This document shows, piece after piece, positions 1 to 12,610 of a DNA stretch of 64,000 bases. A model generated the notes under the pieces. The model was not told the origin of the DNA, searched no databases, and saw nothing but the letters and a program-made list of their open reading frames with translations. Both the position numbers and the translations under genes were made by a program. How positions within the stretch are numbered: position 1 is the stretch's first letter; each line of letters starts with the position of its first letter. The DNA comes from Drosophila miranda (Eukaryota; Arthropoda; Insecta; Diptera; Drosophilidae), in the NCBI RefSeq assembly GCF_003369915.1, contig NC_046674.1, positions 15,066,001-15,130,000 on the forward strand. Reading direction: 5' to 3'.

Positions 1-335
1 CAACGACATCCTTATGTAGCGGAAATCCGGAAACATGTTTTCAATATCCAAATATATTTCTATCGCTCTTACTGCAGGCTTTTCCTCTGTCAGCGAAGTT
101 TACAGTCTGCTAGTGGTCTCCACTGTTTTTTATATCCATCTGGCAGCTCTCTGAAAAAGCTAACAGAACAGGAGCTTTTGCAGAGAAAGAGATGGAAAGG
201 GGGGTAATACGATAGAGAGCAGATGTCAAAGCTTGGGGTTGGAGCCGGAGTCTGAATCGGAGTTGGATAATGGAGAGGGTGTCTCTACTTGCAGCTTCGA
301 GTGCAACCCACGCGGCAGAGAGATGGTGAGATGGA

Positions 336-392
336 GTAGGGTGTGGGGTGTGGGGTGTGGGGTGTAGGGTGTAGGGTGTAGGGTGTGGTGGG
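336..392 (+). repeat. G-rich GTGTGGG/GTGTAGG minisatellite
   Basis: About eight 7-bp units run head to tail, first as GTGTGGG and then as GTGTAGG. The plus strand has regularly spaced G3-G4 runs, so it could form a G-quadruplex. It resembles telomeric sequence superficially, but Drosophila lacks telomerase repeats, so I treat it as an ordinary minisatellite. Confidence 0.8.
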
Positions 393-3300
393 TTGAGGCG
401 AGAGGCAAGGCCTTCCACATGGCATCCTTGCACCCAGCAACTGCAGCAGTGAACAGCGATGGGGCAGGGCTGTTGCCTTTGCTGGCGACGGATTGGTTGC
501 CAGGCTTAGCGGTGTGACTGTGAGTGCCCCAACGACCCCTGCCCCAGTCCGCAGTCACAGAGATCCAGCCCCTGTGTGGGCCTCGCGGCCTGCACAAGTG
601 CAAGGATATTGTCGCCACCGCCTGCTCCTGCTCTTGTTGCTGTTCCTGTTGCTGTTCCTGTTCCTGCTGGTGTTTCTGGTTCTGCTGGTGTTTGCTGCTG
701 CTTCTCCTGCTCCTACTCCGACTCCAACTCCGACTCCTTCTCCTACTCAGGGGCCGTGCATCGTTGCAGCATCGTGGCTGTTTCTGTTGTGTCTCGTTTT
801 TGCCACAGGGCGGGGGATGGAGGATGGAGCGTGGAGCGTGGAGGATGTGCTGCCTGCCGTGTGCCACTTTGGCCATGTTCGTGGCCGTGGCCTCGACTCG
901 TGCGCTCGTTTCCCTCCAGCCAAGGCCAAGCCAGCCAAAGGACGACGTCGCCAGCGATAATGTGGCACAATGACATTGACATTGAACTAGGTCGAGGACG
1001 TATTCCATTTAGCCGCCGTTTGGTTAATGCCTGCCTCCGTCTTCGTCTCCTTCGACTACACTAGTACCCAACCACCCAGCCACCCACCCAACCACGGACC
1101 CCAGTCGGGCCTTTGGCTTTTGGCTCCGTGGAGCCTGTGGTTGGGGCATGTCAGGGCCCACCGTTTCGCAACGAAGTCAATCAGCGACTGATTAAACGGA
1201 CATTGTTGGCTTACTCCCTAGGGATAAATAGCGGATACAGAGAGGGGGGTATGTGGAGGTATATTTGTTGCACATTGAATAAAGAATGAGGTAATCATCA
1301 CAGGACAGAAAGATGAACAAGAGTAGGGGTCAAGAACTATAAAGGAACTAAAGAAAATTTGAATAAAACACAAAAATATGAAACATGTAAAGTAAGAGAA
1401 AGGAAATGGGATAGGAAATGAGTGTAGATGATAGAAAGACTGTGAAATGGTTAGGGGAGGAAACAGAAAATCCAAGAATACTTCAATCTTGGTGCTGGGT
1501 CTCTGAATTGTGTATAAAGCAGCTAAGATATCAAAATATACACTAATATTTATAAAATAAGTTCAAATTAGTTGCAGGTTTTCTTAATGGGCTTACAGAT
1601 TCTATATATGCTGTTTATTCTCCTCATTCATGTCACTAATCGAGTATATTTAGAGATTAAGTATACGCAGCAATCCAGAGCTATTTTTTTGTCTCCGTTA
1701 ACCACTTCTTAAAAGAAGATTCGATTCGAACAGCCTCAGGTCAATGGACGCTGCGGCTAATGGCATTGGGAGAACATCTGCCCAAAAATTGCCGGAGATT
1801 AATGCAATTTGGGCAGAAATAAAGGCAAAACAGATGACTGGCAATCAATTAAAATGCATAGACTGCAGTCGGCCTAATGAAAGCCTTGTCTTGCCCCATC
1901 TTCTGTCTGCCGTCTTCTGTCTCTGCCCCAGCCACAGCCACTGCCACATGCATTTCTGACCACTCGTCCAGACAGGAGCTTCATCTGCTGTCTGGATCGA
2001 GAGGATTTTTTGTGTGGACTGGGGGTCTATTATGGATGTGTCTGCGCTTTGTCTAAGTTCTTGTTTTTGTGGCTCGACTAGGGTCGGGGACGAGTTTTAT
2101 TTATTTTAATTTAAATGAAATTTATTTTATACACACCCACACAGATGCGGATCGGATGTTTTTTTGAGCTGTTAGTCAGAAGCTAAGGGTTGTATTTTGC
2201 AATTTCTGTATATGTACATGGATTATGCACTCACACCCACAACCGCACCCGCACACCCGCACACCCGCACACGCACACACAGATGCATGCAACAGACATG
2301 GACATACATACATGCATACATACATATACATATATAGAAAATGCAACTAAAATGTTTCACATGCATTTGTTTTTGCTGTTTTATGGCCTGTGTCTGGCCG
2401 GCAACCAGCCGACTCCTACCAGCCATCCCTCTATCATCATTCCATCAGTCCATCTCACCACCACCTGTTCCTCCTGCCGCCGCATTTCACCGCACTGTGG
2501 CAGACTGTGGGCGAATGCTGCTGCAGTTGTTGCAACAACATTTTGTTGTAGTTGTTGTCGCCTGCAGTCTGGCAAAATTTTTGCCATTTGATTGCATTTT
2601 GTTGGGTGGCCTTTTTGTGTAGAGTTTGTTGCACTTCTGCCTGGAGTTAGGTGTTGTTGCGCACACACACACACACGCACTGCAGTTCTACAAGCACACA
2701 CGCACACACACAGACACACAGAGAGTACAGTGCAGGCGGAAAAACCCAGTGGACGGCAGTACGAGGATATTCGATAGGCCTTAGGATACTACAAACTTCT
2801 ACATACGCATTGCCTAGACACACACACACACGCATGCACATTCATGTGTACATATGTAGACGGGGAGTGTGTGAGTGTAATGCAAGGGTTTTTTTAATAC
2901 ATAAATTTATATGTTATATGTACATATTTTATTCAGCATATGTACACACACACATATGTATATGTACATAAAATGCAGGCTTTTTTAGTTTGATTTGCTT
3001 GCTGTCGTGTGCTAAAAATAATAACAAAATGGCAGCCGTCTCTTTGGCCTGGGTACAGTTGCGTGCAAAAGTTGCGTAGTTTCGTTGCAGTTTCGTTGCC
3101 GGGAATGTAGCATACTTTCCTGCTGCACAAGTAACACACTTTCGCAGGACTCTTACCTCCGCCTGAGAGCGTTCCCCCGAGCAGGGACCCACCTAAACTC
3201 AGAAGTAGAGTTCATTCCCCTAGTGGGTACTCCCCTACTATACCATACCAGACATCCCATGGATCCAGCCATACATACATCCAAACATTCATCCATCCAC

Positions 3301-5385
3301 ATCAACATCCACATCAACATCCACATCAACATCCATCTATGCATCCAGGCAACACCGAAATTTGTGGGTGCTTTTTTCGCGTGACACAGACACACACCGC
3401 ACAGAGAGTGGACTACCCCTTGTGTGGCAGGAGGCATGCCTCCTCAGAAGCCAGCCCTCTCCGAAGGGGGACAGCACTCGTCCGGACTGTGGCGACTGCC
3501 GAGTGGTTTGTTTAGAATTTTAGATTTTAGCGCGTTTTAGAATTTTATGAATGAATTTCGGCGCTCGGCAGAGCCCTCTGCCTGCACCGGAGCCGGGAGC
3601 CAGGACCCAGGAGCCAGGAGCCAGGGATCTGGTAGATGGTGAGAGTAAAGGAGAGGAGAGGAGAGGTGGAGCCCACTCCGATTCGTTTGCCTCGATTCAC
3701 TTTTAGTTTTTGGTTAGTTTTCGGTTCCCCATTTGTTGGGGAAGGTGGTGCCAAGCATCGGTGTGACCTTGCCACTGCCACAGCTAGTGCTAGTGCCACT
3801 GGCTGGGGTTCGTTGTTGTTTAGATTTAGTTACTATCGTGTTGCACTTCAGTTGGTCCATTTTTGTAGTTGGCACAAATCCGCATAGTATGTGTACCGTG
3901 TACATGTGCAAGGCCCTTAGACCAGAGCCGGTTTCTAGTTTTCGTTTCGTTTCGTTTCGTTTCGTGTTCTGTTTTTTCTTTACACACGAATATCGATTTC
4001 TATGGCCATTGAAGAGGATTTGTCGCTATAACGGATTTAAAGGACAAAGGAAGTAGCCTCGTGCATGACATTGAGAATGCATAAAACTATGTTTTTTAAA
4101 GGACTCAACCTGACGAATAATAGGCTCATAGAAAATATAATGGAAATCAAAGACTTCAAATAACTAAAAACAACCCCAGACCTCAGTATTTTCAAGGTTT
4201 CTTCTTCGATCGTAACCGAGCACTAAAAAAGGATCTAATCTCAAGCTAATTGTTCAACAAGCTATGGACTAAAGTTTAAGAACGTAGTATTCAGAAGCTA
4301 TTGCTAGAAATCGTGTCTTCTTAGGACCTTCTTCTTACAATGATTAAAAGCAATCGCATTACATATAAGTGATAATAAATGAACTCAAAGGCTGGCAGAA
4401 TTACCTCAAAATATTTTATTATTTTGTGTTTCTGGAAATGCCAGGACAAATAGGCAGATGACAGCTCTGCACTGAGTACCCCACCGCCTGATCTTAATCT
4501 TTTCTGTTTATATTCCAGGGGATGAAAGCTGAATTTAGGAGTTAGTTTTCCTTGTAGAATGCATAAATTTGCGAATTTAATAGACATAGACAATAAGGTA
4601 TATGTATATGAGGCTATGTACCCCTAAGTTACATAAAAACAGCTCAATTAAAGCTCTTTTAGTCCCCTTTACATGGCGCATAGGATGTACATGGAATGAA
4701 TGTGCACATATGTACGTAAATAGGTACAACGCTTTTATGTACTTTAATGATTTTCGTTAGTTTTGATGCATGGAAAAATGCTTGTAAAAGTCCTATTGGA
4801 AAAAACTGTTGCATACCTGCCGGCGCGCGCTCAAATTAACTAACGGCACAAAGCAGAGCTTGCAATCATGGAGAGAGAGAGAAACAGAGAGCAAGCGCCG
4901 GCTAAAAAGAGCGGCAGAGAGCCCAGCATCATAGCAGCCTAGCACCCCAGCACCCCACAGGAGCCGAGTGGAGCCGAACCCTAAGCCGAAGGGGAGCACT
5001 AAGCCAGCGAGAGGACAAACACAAAAGCGAAAGCGAGGAGTCCGCCGCCATAGTGCGTGCATCCCTCTATTCGTGTGGGTGTGGATGTGTGTGCATGAGG
5101 GTGGGGGTGTACATGTCGTGTGTGTGGGAGGGTTTGTGTGTCTGTGTGTGTAGGGGGATGCCGCTTTGTCGGCAATTTAAAGAGTAAATAATTGTCTGCC
5201 GCCGGCAAACGTTTGTCCAAACTGTTAGTCGACAGCAGCATCGGCTCTGTATCGGCATTGGTATCGGTATCGGCTTCGGCTCCATCCCTATCCCCCGCCC
5301 GTACCCTTTGCCCGCCAGCAAGCTCTGCACAGTTTTAGGCGCCGGGGCCATCAACAGAGCTGTGTGTGGCTGCGGCACTGGGGAC

Positions 5386-5427
5386 CGGCTACGGCTACGG
5401 CTACGGCTACGGCTACGGCTACGGCTC
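5386..5427 (+). repeat. (CGGCTA)n hexanucleotide array
   Basis: Seven near-perfect CGGCTA units stand just upstream of the probable transcription start of the zinc-finger gene. In one frame they read as Gly-Tyr and in another as Arg-Leu, which explains the misleading open frames over this point. Confidence 0.85.
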
Positions 5428-5439
5428 CGGCTCTGGACG

Positions 5440-5792
5440 ACACAGACGAACGCACTTTCAATCAGTTTACGTTTCAGCGTCAGCGGCGACACTACGTCAT
5501 CGAGTCGAAACAGTTCGCATCCGTCCGTCGACCCCCATCCATCCTGTGCGGCACCCAAACTGCAGTTGTGTCTGCGCTCATTTTGTTTCTGTGTTGTGTT
5601 TTATGTGCCCGCCCGTCTTCAGAGCATCGCGTTTTTACTTTCACGCGAAAAATACGGTCTCGCCGGTCTCAGAGACAGGCACCGACCGATTCCCCCCAAA
5701 AACAAACGTGTTCAAACCTGCCCAAGAGAGCTGAAACGTGTCGCCATAGAGGCCTGACATGTGAACGGAGTGGTGCAGAGCAATAGAGTCCC
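5440..5792 (+). other. Probable 5' leader exon of the zinc-finger gene
   Basis: A GC-rich stretch with initiator-like TCAGT/TCAGC motifs from 5462 ends in a strong splice donor (CCC|GTGAGTACG, intron from 5793). No coding frame explains it. The next convincing plus-strand acceptor is CTCATTTCAG ending at 13190, 83 bp before the zinc-finger ATG. The simplest reading is a noncoding first exon joined over a 7.4 kb intron. The 5' limit is approximate, and the pairing needs RNA evidence. Confidence 0.45.
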
Positions 5793-8704
5793 GTGAGTAC
5801 GTAGTTCTTTAAGTCGGTGGAAATGTTTGCGGAATAGCGAGTGCAAACCGTAAAATCTCAGTCCAAAGTTTGAGTCCCAAAAATAATTATTTAAACACTA
5901 CTTATGTACATGCATATAAAAAAGCTCAATGGATTCACCATACCATGTGCTCCAACTTGTAGACTAGAATGGTATTCCGATTAAAGCGATTATTTAAAAG
6001 TATTGCAAGACTCTGAATAATCTCTAGTGTAAAAATGACTACTCAAAAAAGTAAATTTTTACATCATGAATCGTCTTATAAGAATATTTTTCATAGCTTA
6101 GGTTTAACTTTAGTGGATTCCGACACTCATTTTGTACTTTGCACGATACAAAAATTAGATTGTAGGGCTGGATGTGTAGATCACTTCCTCATACTTAGAA
6201 TGTTCAATATACCCACGAAAAGAGAATTGAACGACTTCTTACAGGATTTGTGAGTCGTGTCGTGGAAATACAAATACCTCAAGATATAGCCACCAAAAGT
6301 TGAAGTTTTCTACAATCTTTAATATGTTTTGCCGCTATGCCTTTTTTTATGAATTTTTCTTAGACGTTAGTTCTTTAGTGGCCTTAATTCGCAAAAAAAT
6401 AAGTTATAATCATTCAAATTGTTTAAAACATGTCAAAGATACGAATCTTTTATTTATTCAGGCCCATTTTATATTCGACTAAGAAATGCTCGTTATCTGC
6501 ATACGAAAACCTTTATGGGTAGTTCAATAGTTTCTTAGCTCTTAGTTTTATATATTTTCGGAATAATCTATAATTTGAATTGAAGAATGCCCCGCATCAT
6601 AGTTTACAAATAAAAAAATAATTGAAAAAATGATAATTATAAGGAACAAATATTTTTCACTTTATCCTTTATCTTGTTCGAAGTTTTACAAGACCTCTAT
6701 GGTGGCCATGACCGACCATGACCCGTCGGTACAACGAAATACTCGTGAAATCGTCTCACATTTTCAATGAGGACCTTGCCCACTGCCACATGAAGCGCAT
6801 ACAATCAGGCAATAAATCAGCCTTTAATGTACTTGCATCGAAATGTGGATTTAGCCGGCAACGTCATCGACATCCTGTGACCGCGTTTCCGAATTTGCCC
6901 CGAAACTTCTGTACGTGCGTGCGTCGGCCCCGAAATTCGCTGCACAGACGGGTCATGGCCATGGCCATGGCCACGACCACGACCACGGCCACGGCCACGG
7001 CCACGAATATGGCATTTCGGCGATGGATGCCGCCTCGCCTCCGACTCTGCCGTGCGTCGCAGTTTCACTTTCACGGCACACACACAGGCTATGGCTCTCC
7101 CGGGTAGGAGCCAAACGGCGGGGGCGCGACTTGCACTCAGCCTCACAGCTCGTCTTTGCCAAATCGGCCCCAAAAAGGGGTCCAGGCCCGGCACGATACG
7201 GCCCACTCAACCTGCCAATGACAATGACGTCGCTGTGGCACAGTGGCATGCAGTTGTTGGTAGAAGAATGTATTTAAATCAAAGTGTGACTATAGTATAT
7301 ACTAGAGGAGGATTCGGTATTCGCTTTGATCGGTGCTAGAATCCGCGACACAGCTTTCTCATTGAATCGAATCACTCGCGATTGTGTCAGATGCGAAAAT
7401 TTCGGTTTTTTTTTCTCGCTCACTTTTCATTTGAAAACAACACGCAAATTTGCTGGTTTTTTCGGGAGTGACTGAAGGCGGGATTCGTAAAGATCGAAAG
7501 CGTTAAAGAGGCATGAGTATAGCTGTGATCTATGTGGTTTCATTCAGAGCTCTAGTATTCACCATAAAATATGGAGAGAATATAGTATTTCCCGCCCAGG
7601 AAAACTATGGGAACTAAAGAATTTGCCCAAAAAATGCAGATTTCAACCAGGGTGCATGCCGCTGACTGCCACTTGTAACACATTCGAATGCGACGGGGCC
7701 TGTGGGATGGTGTGAGATTGCTGGCGGGTTGACCAGCAGAATGCGGCGCGGGCGACTTGCTGTATGTTCGTTTCGACCACGACCACGACCACGACGACGA
7801 CGACGACGTAGACGACGACGACGATGATGATGATGCAATGGCTGGTGCCGGCAAGGTGGCACCCACCCCTACCCCAACATGCGCACGGGAGAGCTGCAAT
7901 GCACTGCCAGTGGCAGTGCTTCTCCCCAAAACACTCACTCTCCGACCAAGAGTGTGTGCTCGGTGTTTGCTCGGCCAGAGTGCAGTTACCTCTGCTTGGC
8001 CTGCCGTTGGGTGGGAGAGGGGCGGTGGTGTGGTGCGGCAGGGTGGCCATCCTCCTGCAGTGGTAGGCCGTTCGCCGGGAGCATCGTCATCGCTGCGTCA
8101 TCGCCCCATCGCTGTTCCCATGCAACGCCGTGCCGTGCCGGAATTCGTGTGCGTGGCCTGGTTTCGTTGATTGGCCTTGGGTGCGGCTTTCAGTGTCAGT
8201 GTCAGGGGTGCAGCATCTTTGTTTTGGTTGCAGCTGTGCTTCCTGCCTCTCCTGCTCCTGCTCCGGCCGCAGATGTTCTGCTCGAGTTCTCCTGCAAATG
8301 CAAATCTGAAGGGCACACACACACACCCCCACTTACACGAGTGAATCATGTGAATGGAGGGCACACACACGCACACACATGGACTCATGGGGAAATGGTG
8401 GAGTCATGCTTTTGGTACTGCATGTGGGGCTGCAGTGATGGAAATATGTGTGGTGGAAGGAAAAGCCTTAAACTATCAAGACCTCAACTATTTCAACGAT
8501 GTTTTTTTTAGCGAAAAGCTGATATTTTATGCAAACTAAGCGTGAACAGACATGATATTTTCCTTAAAACTCAAGAAAAAAGGAAAGAAATAGATGGATC
8601 GTATTATTACTATAAGGTGTTTTTGGGCCGCAGAGTGTGTGACAATTGGCGACACTCTCGAAAACGAATTGAATCTGGAGAAACACATGTTTGGCCATAA
8701 AGAA

Positions 8705-8940
8705 TAGTGCCGGCCCCACCGAGAGGAAGCATAAGGGACCATCATAGGTCCATCTGCCACATCTGACACCACTACGGAGGCAGGATCTTCCAAGCCCAAG
8801 AAGACAAAGCGGCACTACAAGCGGAAGATCAAGCGCGGCAAGAAGAAGATCCACCCAAGAAGGGATCCAAGAGCAACAGAAAACCCAGAACCCCCACGAA
8901 TTATCTCTTTAGTACGAGTATTTTCTATTAATTTTCTTTA
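8705..8940 (+). pseudogene. Decayed Lys/Arg-rich ORF
   Basis: The plus strand encodes a strongly basic segment (KPKKTKRHYKRKIKRGKKK), preceded by Ser/Thr-rich sequence in the same frame back to a stop near 8730. Upstream, a different frame gives a plausible lead-in (NSAGPTERKHKGPS). Downstream, another frame gives a smoother ending (PKKGSKSNRKPRTPTNYLF). At least two frame changes would be needed to join them and no start codon is in frame. This looks like a broken copy of a small nuclear or sperm-type basic protein gene, but I do not recognise the parent. It could be chance. Confidence 0.3.
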
Positions 8941-8972
8941 GCCTTAATGCAAATGTTATGAAAAACGAAAAA

Positions 8973-9660
8973 TTAAAAGTGAAAATTCTCTTGAAAATGT
9001 GTTTGCAGCAGGGCCGAGTTGAGGGTATCGCTGTCCAGGTGGTGAGCCGTGTGCTTGGGCAGGCATGCTCCTCGCACCCGCCGATACCCCCGGCGGCAAA
9101 CGCATTTTGGGTCGTAGCAGTACTGTTCCGCCGGGCAGAAGCCGCCCTCAGTGCACCGGACGAGCATGCAGCTGACGACCTCGTCTTGCCCACAGGAGAC
9201 ACCCACGACATCGTAGTGTTCATCTGGGGAGAGTAAGATCATGGATATAGCATTCCCAGACCCGATACCTGGATCGCTCTAGTCACCCCTCTGAGCTCCT
9301 GCACGTCCTGGATCCGCGACAGAGAGCCATGAAGCCAGAACTAGCCAGGGAAAACGCATGGCGGTACTAACGGGATCGATCGCGTTGGTTGGAACAATTT
9401 AACGGTTACCGAAACGTACCGTAACTGATATTTTCGATTAGTGTTGTACTGTTGCTGAGGAGTGATGATTGCGGGAATATGGCTTCCAGCTGGACTGGGG
9501 ATAATGGTGTTCATTGTAGTCCTCTTGTTTCCAATCTGATCGAGCATATCCACATGTCGATGCAGACCTTCACGGGATTGCTTGCATGGTTTAAAAAACC
9601 TATGTACGTCGACGCAGGCTGAACAAATCGCAAATAAAACGGCTATTAGCAAGGCGTGTT
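8973..9660 (-). pseudogene. TIL-domain (trypsin-inhibitor-like) secreted protein, probably broken
   Basis: The downstream exon, from an acceptor CTCTCCCCAG ending at 9224, encodes a cysteine-rich domain of the TIL type. It opens with CGQDE, has ten cysteines and ends CVCRRGYRRVRGACLP, the classic TIL close. Such secreted domains usually inhibit serine proteases. Upstream, 9652 down to about 9420 encodes a hydrophobic signal-like stretch (LLIAVLFAICSACV) followed by a linker, ending at a good donor (G|GTACGT). Two things are wrong. The hydrophobic exon begins at TTG with an upstream in-frame stop and no ATG, and the donor leaves two extra bases while the acceptor needs one. Either a small exon is missed or this is a pseudogene. 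It lies antisense in the inferred zinc-finger intron. Confidence 0.5.
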
Positions 9661-11717
9661 AAAATAGGGTGAGGCATTCGCAGAGAGCACTCTCACCACA
9701 ATCCTATACTCTCTCTCCGAAGGAGGGCGAGTGACAGACAGGAGAGCGGTAAAATATATAGTGCCTCACCTTCTACACGTAAGCCTTGGTTCTTACTATA
9801 AAAGAGCGCTAGTTGTTTTTTGCTCTCTGGCGCTATTCTCGCTGTCTCTTCTCGTTTCTGTCACTCAACCGTCCACACCACCACTCTCTCTCTTTCTCTC
9901 TCACTCACTCTCGCACGCACAGACTCATCTACAGAGTTAGACAAACTAACACAATCATATGGCAAATGCCGAAGCTTCTGTCTCGTGCTTTGCACGAGGA
10001 GCGGCTTTGTGGGGTGGCCTTGGGGGCCTGGCAGGATAACTTGAAGCGAACAAACGGCATGGCATGGCAGGGAATGGCATGGCTGGGCATGTCGTCGGGT
10101 CGGGTCATCAGTAGTGAAGTTGCGCCACACGCCGATAGGTGGCCAGTCGTGGATGCGGCAGCCAGAGACGGAGTGGGTGTCCGTATCCGTGTCCATGTCC
10201 GTGCATGGTGCATGTGCATGTGTGCGCCACCCAGACGATAGTGAGCGCCAGCAGTAGGTACGAGGTACAAATAGTGGTAGCCAGCCGGCTCCTCCAATAC
10301 ATATTTTTTGCCGCGCCTCCCACTCCCACACCCACCCCACTTCCCCCACTCGCGGAGCCACTGAATCAGGGATTCCCTTGAGGGGCGTGTGTTTGTGGGC
10401 GGGCGGGTGACATGCTGCGAAAACAAAAAACACCGCGCTGCCATAACGGAACACTGCAATCGGCTGCAGTTTCGCCATGCAGCCAGACATCAGCCGATCG
10501 GCTGCGGTCGACGTCTGCATCGACTGCGGCTGAGACTGTGGCAGTGGCTGTGGCTACGGCTTTTCCTTTGTCCGTGTGTCGGACGGACGGACGGACAGAC
10601 GGAGAGACGGACACCACTCCTTTATTGTGTCACGGGTTCGTTCGCGAGCAACCTCCATCTCGGAGATGGAAAACGGGAAAAATGCCGCGTTCCCAAGTGA
10701 AAGTCCTCTGTGGTGGGGCTGCTGTAAACACAAATAACTTACCGGAAAAATTTAAATATGACTCCGGCGGGGAGCTCCTGCCCGGAGCGGAGTCGGTACG
10801 TGTGTGTGTGTGTGTGTGTGCGTGCGTGCGTGTGTGTGTGCTGTTACTCAATTAAACACGGCACTAATTTGCGTACTTGGAGAAAATCGATATGAAGGAA
10901 CCCATTCATTGACTGCCTCCTGGCTCACGAGTCGGACTCTTCAAACGATTCCCCAACTGAAGAGGGGATCCGCGGGTTCCTTTCGAGCAAGTCCGTATCC
11001 TTTAAGCGGTGTCTTTGAGTTCGATTCACGAATTGGTTAAACATTAACAATCAACGGTCAGCCCTAACCTAATCTTCATGTACCGACACACTAGCTCATC
11101 ATGGCTGTGCCTCCGCCTCCGCCTCCGCCTCTACCCTCTGCCCTCGGCCACCATGCTTCTGCCAACTATCAATATTTCCTTCCCCCTCCTCCCTACCCAT
11201 TGTTGGGGCTCTGCTCACTCTCTTTTTTCTCTTTCTGATGTAGCGCGCAGGATTGGCGCTCTTTTTTATCGTCGCGATGCTTCTCACGGTCTTGGTCCTG
11301 CCGCGTGGTTGTACGTCTGTGTGGAGCACTACTGTGTCGCACTGTGTGAGTGTGTGTGGGACCACGAACACTGCAACGATGTTTTCACTTTTCATGCGAA
11401 TTTTCATCTAAGCTTAAATTGTACTCCCGCTTGTCATTTCGTTTCCCCGTTAGCCGATTGGGGAACATTATCATTTCAATGGAGAATTATTCCAGTGTAT
11501 TTTCCCCTGATAAAGATCCTAAATGAATCAGTTGACACTAGAATAGGATAAATGTGTATCCAAATAAAGAATTCGGCTGTAAATACGGCGAGTAGTTCAC
11601 GGGATGTAAAGGCTAAAATTTATACTGGGATCACTTCCCGTCGCATATATGTATGTAGCAAATATTAAGTTCCGATGAAAGGAACGTTGTGAGGCGCGGA
11701 AAAGGCCACGGCTCTAC

Positions 11718-12290
11718 TTTATACCCGGTACTCAGTCAATATATACATATGTGAGCTTATGATTTATGCAACTTATACAATATATATTTGTATGTCGTTT
11801 GGTATCCTTTTTCGCCAAAAAAAAACAATTTACTTTTTTTCCAAAAAATATTTTCAAAAAAATCCAACCGTTTGGGGGATTTTTATATGATATACTAGAT
11901 TTGATCTGTTTACATTTTTCTTTTTTAAATTTTGTATTTACATTTGTCTATAGTTTTCTATTCTCACACCAACAACAGCCGTTTTATCGCGCTCCTTCCG
12001 CCAGAGGACGCGCACTGCAGTATGAAGAATGTGTGTGTGAGAGAAATAGAGAGAAAAGGAGTAGGCGCGTGGAAGAGGGTTGCGTAGTCAGGAATCTGGA
12101 TATAAAATTTGGTTCCTCTATCTCTTATGGATAACTAGAACTAGGCGTCAAAAAAGACGGACAGACAGACATGGCTATATCGTCTCGGCTATTGATGCCG
12201 ACTAAAAATATATGTATGGGGTCGGAAACGATTCCTTCTGGGTGTTACACACATCCACTTCCACCATGCTCTTCGAGTACCGGGTATAAA
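11718..12290 (+). mobile_element. DINE-1/mini-me-like (Helitron-related) element
   Basis: The element is bounded by a perfect 16-bp inverted pair, TTTATACCCGGTACTC at 11718-11733 and GAGTACCGGGTATAAA at 12275-12290. Near the right end is the fly mini-me/DINE-1 signature: GACGGACAGACAGACATGG (the GTCY microsatellite on the opposite strand), then GGGTCGGAAACGATTCCTTC and TGTTACACACATCCAC. It has no coding capacity. Related copies are at 16053-16673 (inverted) and 63021-63556. I assign the family from memory of its hallmark core. Confidence 0.75.
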
Positions 12291-12310
12291 AATGGCGCGC
12301 AAGCCTATAC

Positions 12311-12610
12311 TTGAGTGAATGGGAAAACGTAACATTCAGTGACAAAAAAAAAAAGATCCACATGTATGGTCTCAACGGAAAAATGACGTACTTACGTGGC
12401 TTGCAATGGACTTCGCGGAAGATCACCTGTATTTTCCGTATCATCTCGGATGAATTCTCAGATGAACATAAGTCTGTATCAATACATTTTGGTGAGGCAC
12501 ACTGGGGGGAAGAGTGGATTTTTAAACAGGATAACGTTGAAATCCACCTATCCAAAGCGGCAAAACAGTTCTTTGAGGACCGCAAAATGTATCTCTTAGG
12601 GTCTGCATGA
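12311..12610 (+). mobile_element. Tc1/mariner (Tc3-like) transposase remnant
   Basis: A 99-residue open frame contains degenerate forms of two hallmarks of Tc1-family DDE transposases. The first is FSDKKK near the start, corresponding to FSDE(K)K around the first catalytic Asp. The second is EWIFKQDN..IH.SKAAKQFFEDRK, corresponding to NWIFQQDNAPIHTSKA around the second Asp. Intact elements have about 90 residues between the two Asp residues; here the gap is shorter, so the middle is deleted. The frame has no ATG (it opens at TTG) and no third acidic residue is recognisable. It is a dead fragment lying directly after the DINE-1-like element. Confidence 0.65.

Larger units (their letters stand above)
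1..5440. other. Simple-sequence-rich DNA without a supportable gene
   Basis: I see no convincing coding exon here. Long open frames exist on both strands but consist of CA/GT, CTG/CAG and GTGTGGG-type low-complexity translation. The stretch holds many short tandem repeats: CA runs near 2230-2285, 2660-2720 and 2818-2835, and a 12-bp CATCCACATCAA array at about 3294-3336. It also holds a TTTCG pentanucleotide run at about 3941-3966 and GT/GA runs at 4870-5150. It could be intergenic DNA or an intron or leader of a gene outside the window. Confidence 0.6.

Noticed and set aside
336-392. Telomere-like repeat
   Set aside because: Fly telomeres are retrotransposon-based, the unit does not match, and single-copy genes follow.
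226-1008. 260-codon minus-strand frame and overlapping plus frames
   Set aside because: Composition is dominated by His-Thr-Pro, Arg-Ser and Gln-Glu runs produced by simple repeats; no domain, and several frames on both strands are equally open.
7552-8170. Several overlapping frames with Ser, Val or Asp runs
   Set aside because: Created by the GAC/GAT triplet repeat at 7774-7834 and flanking GC-rich sequence.
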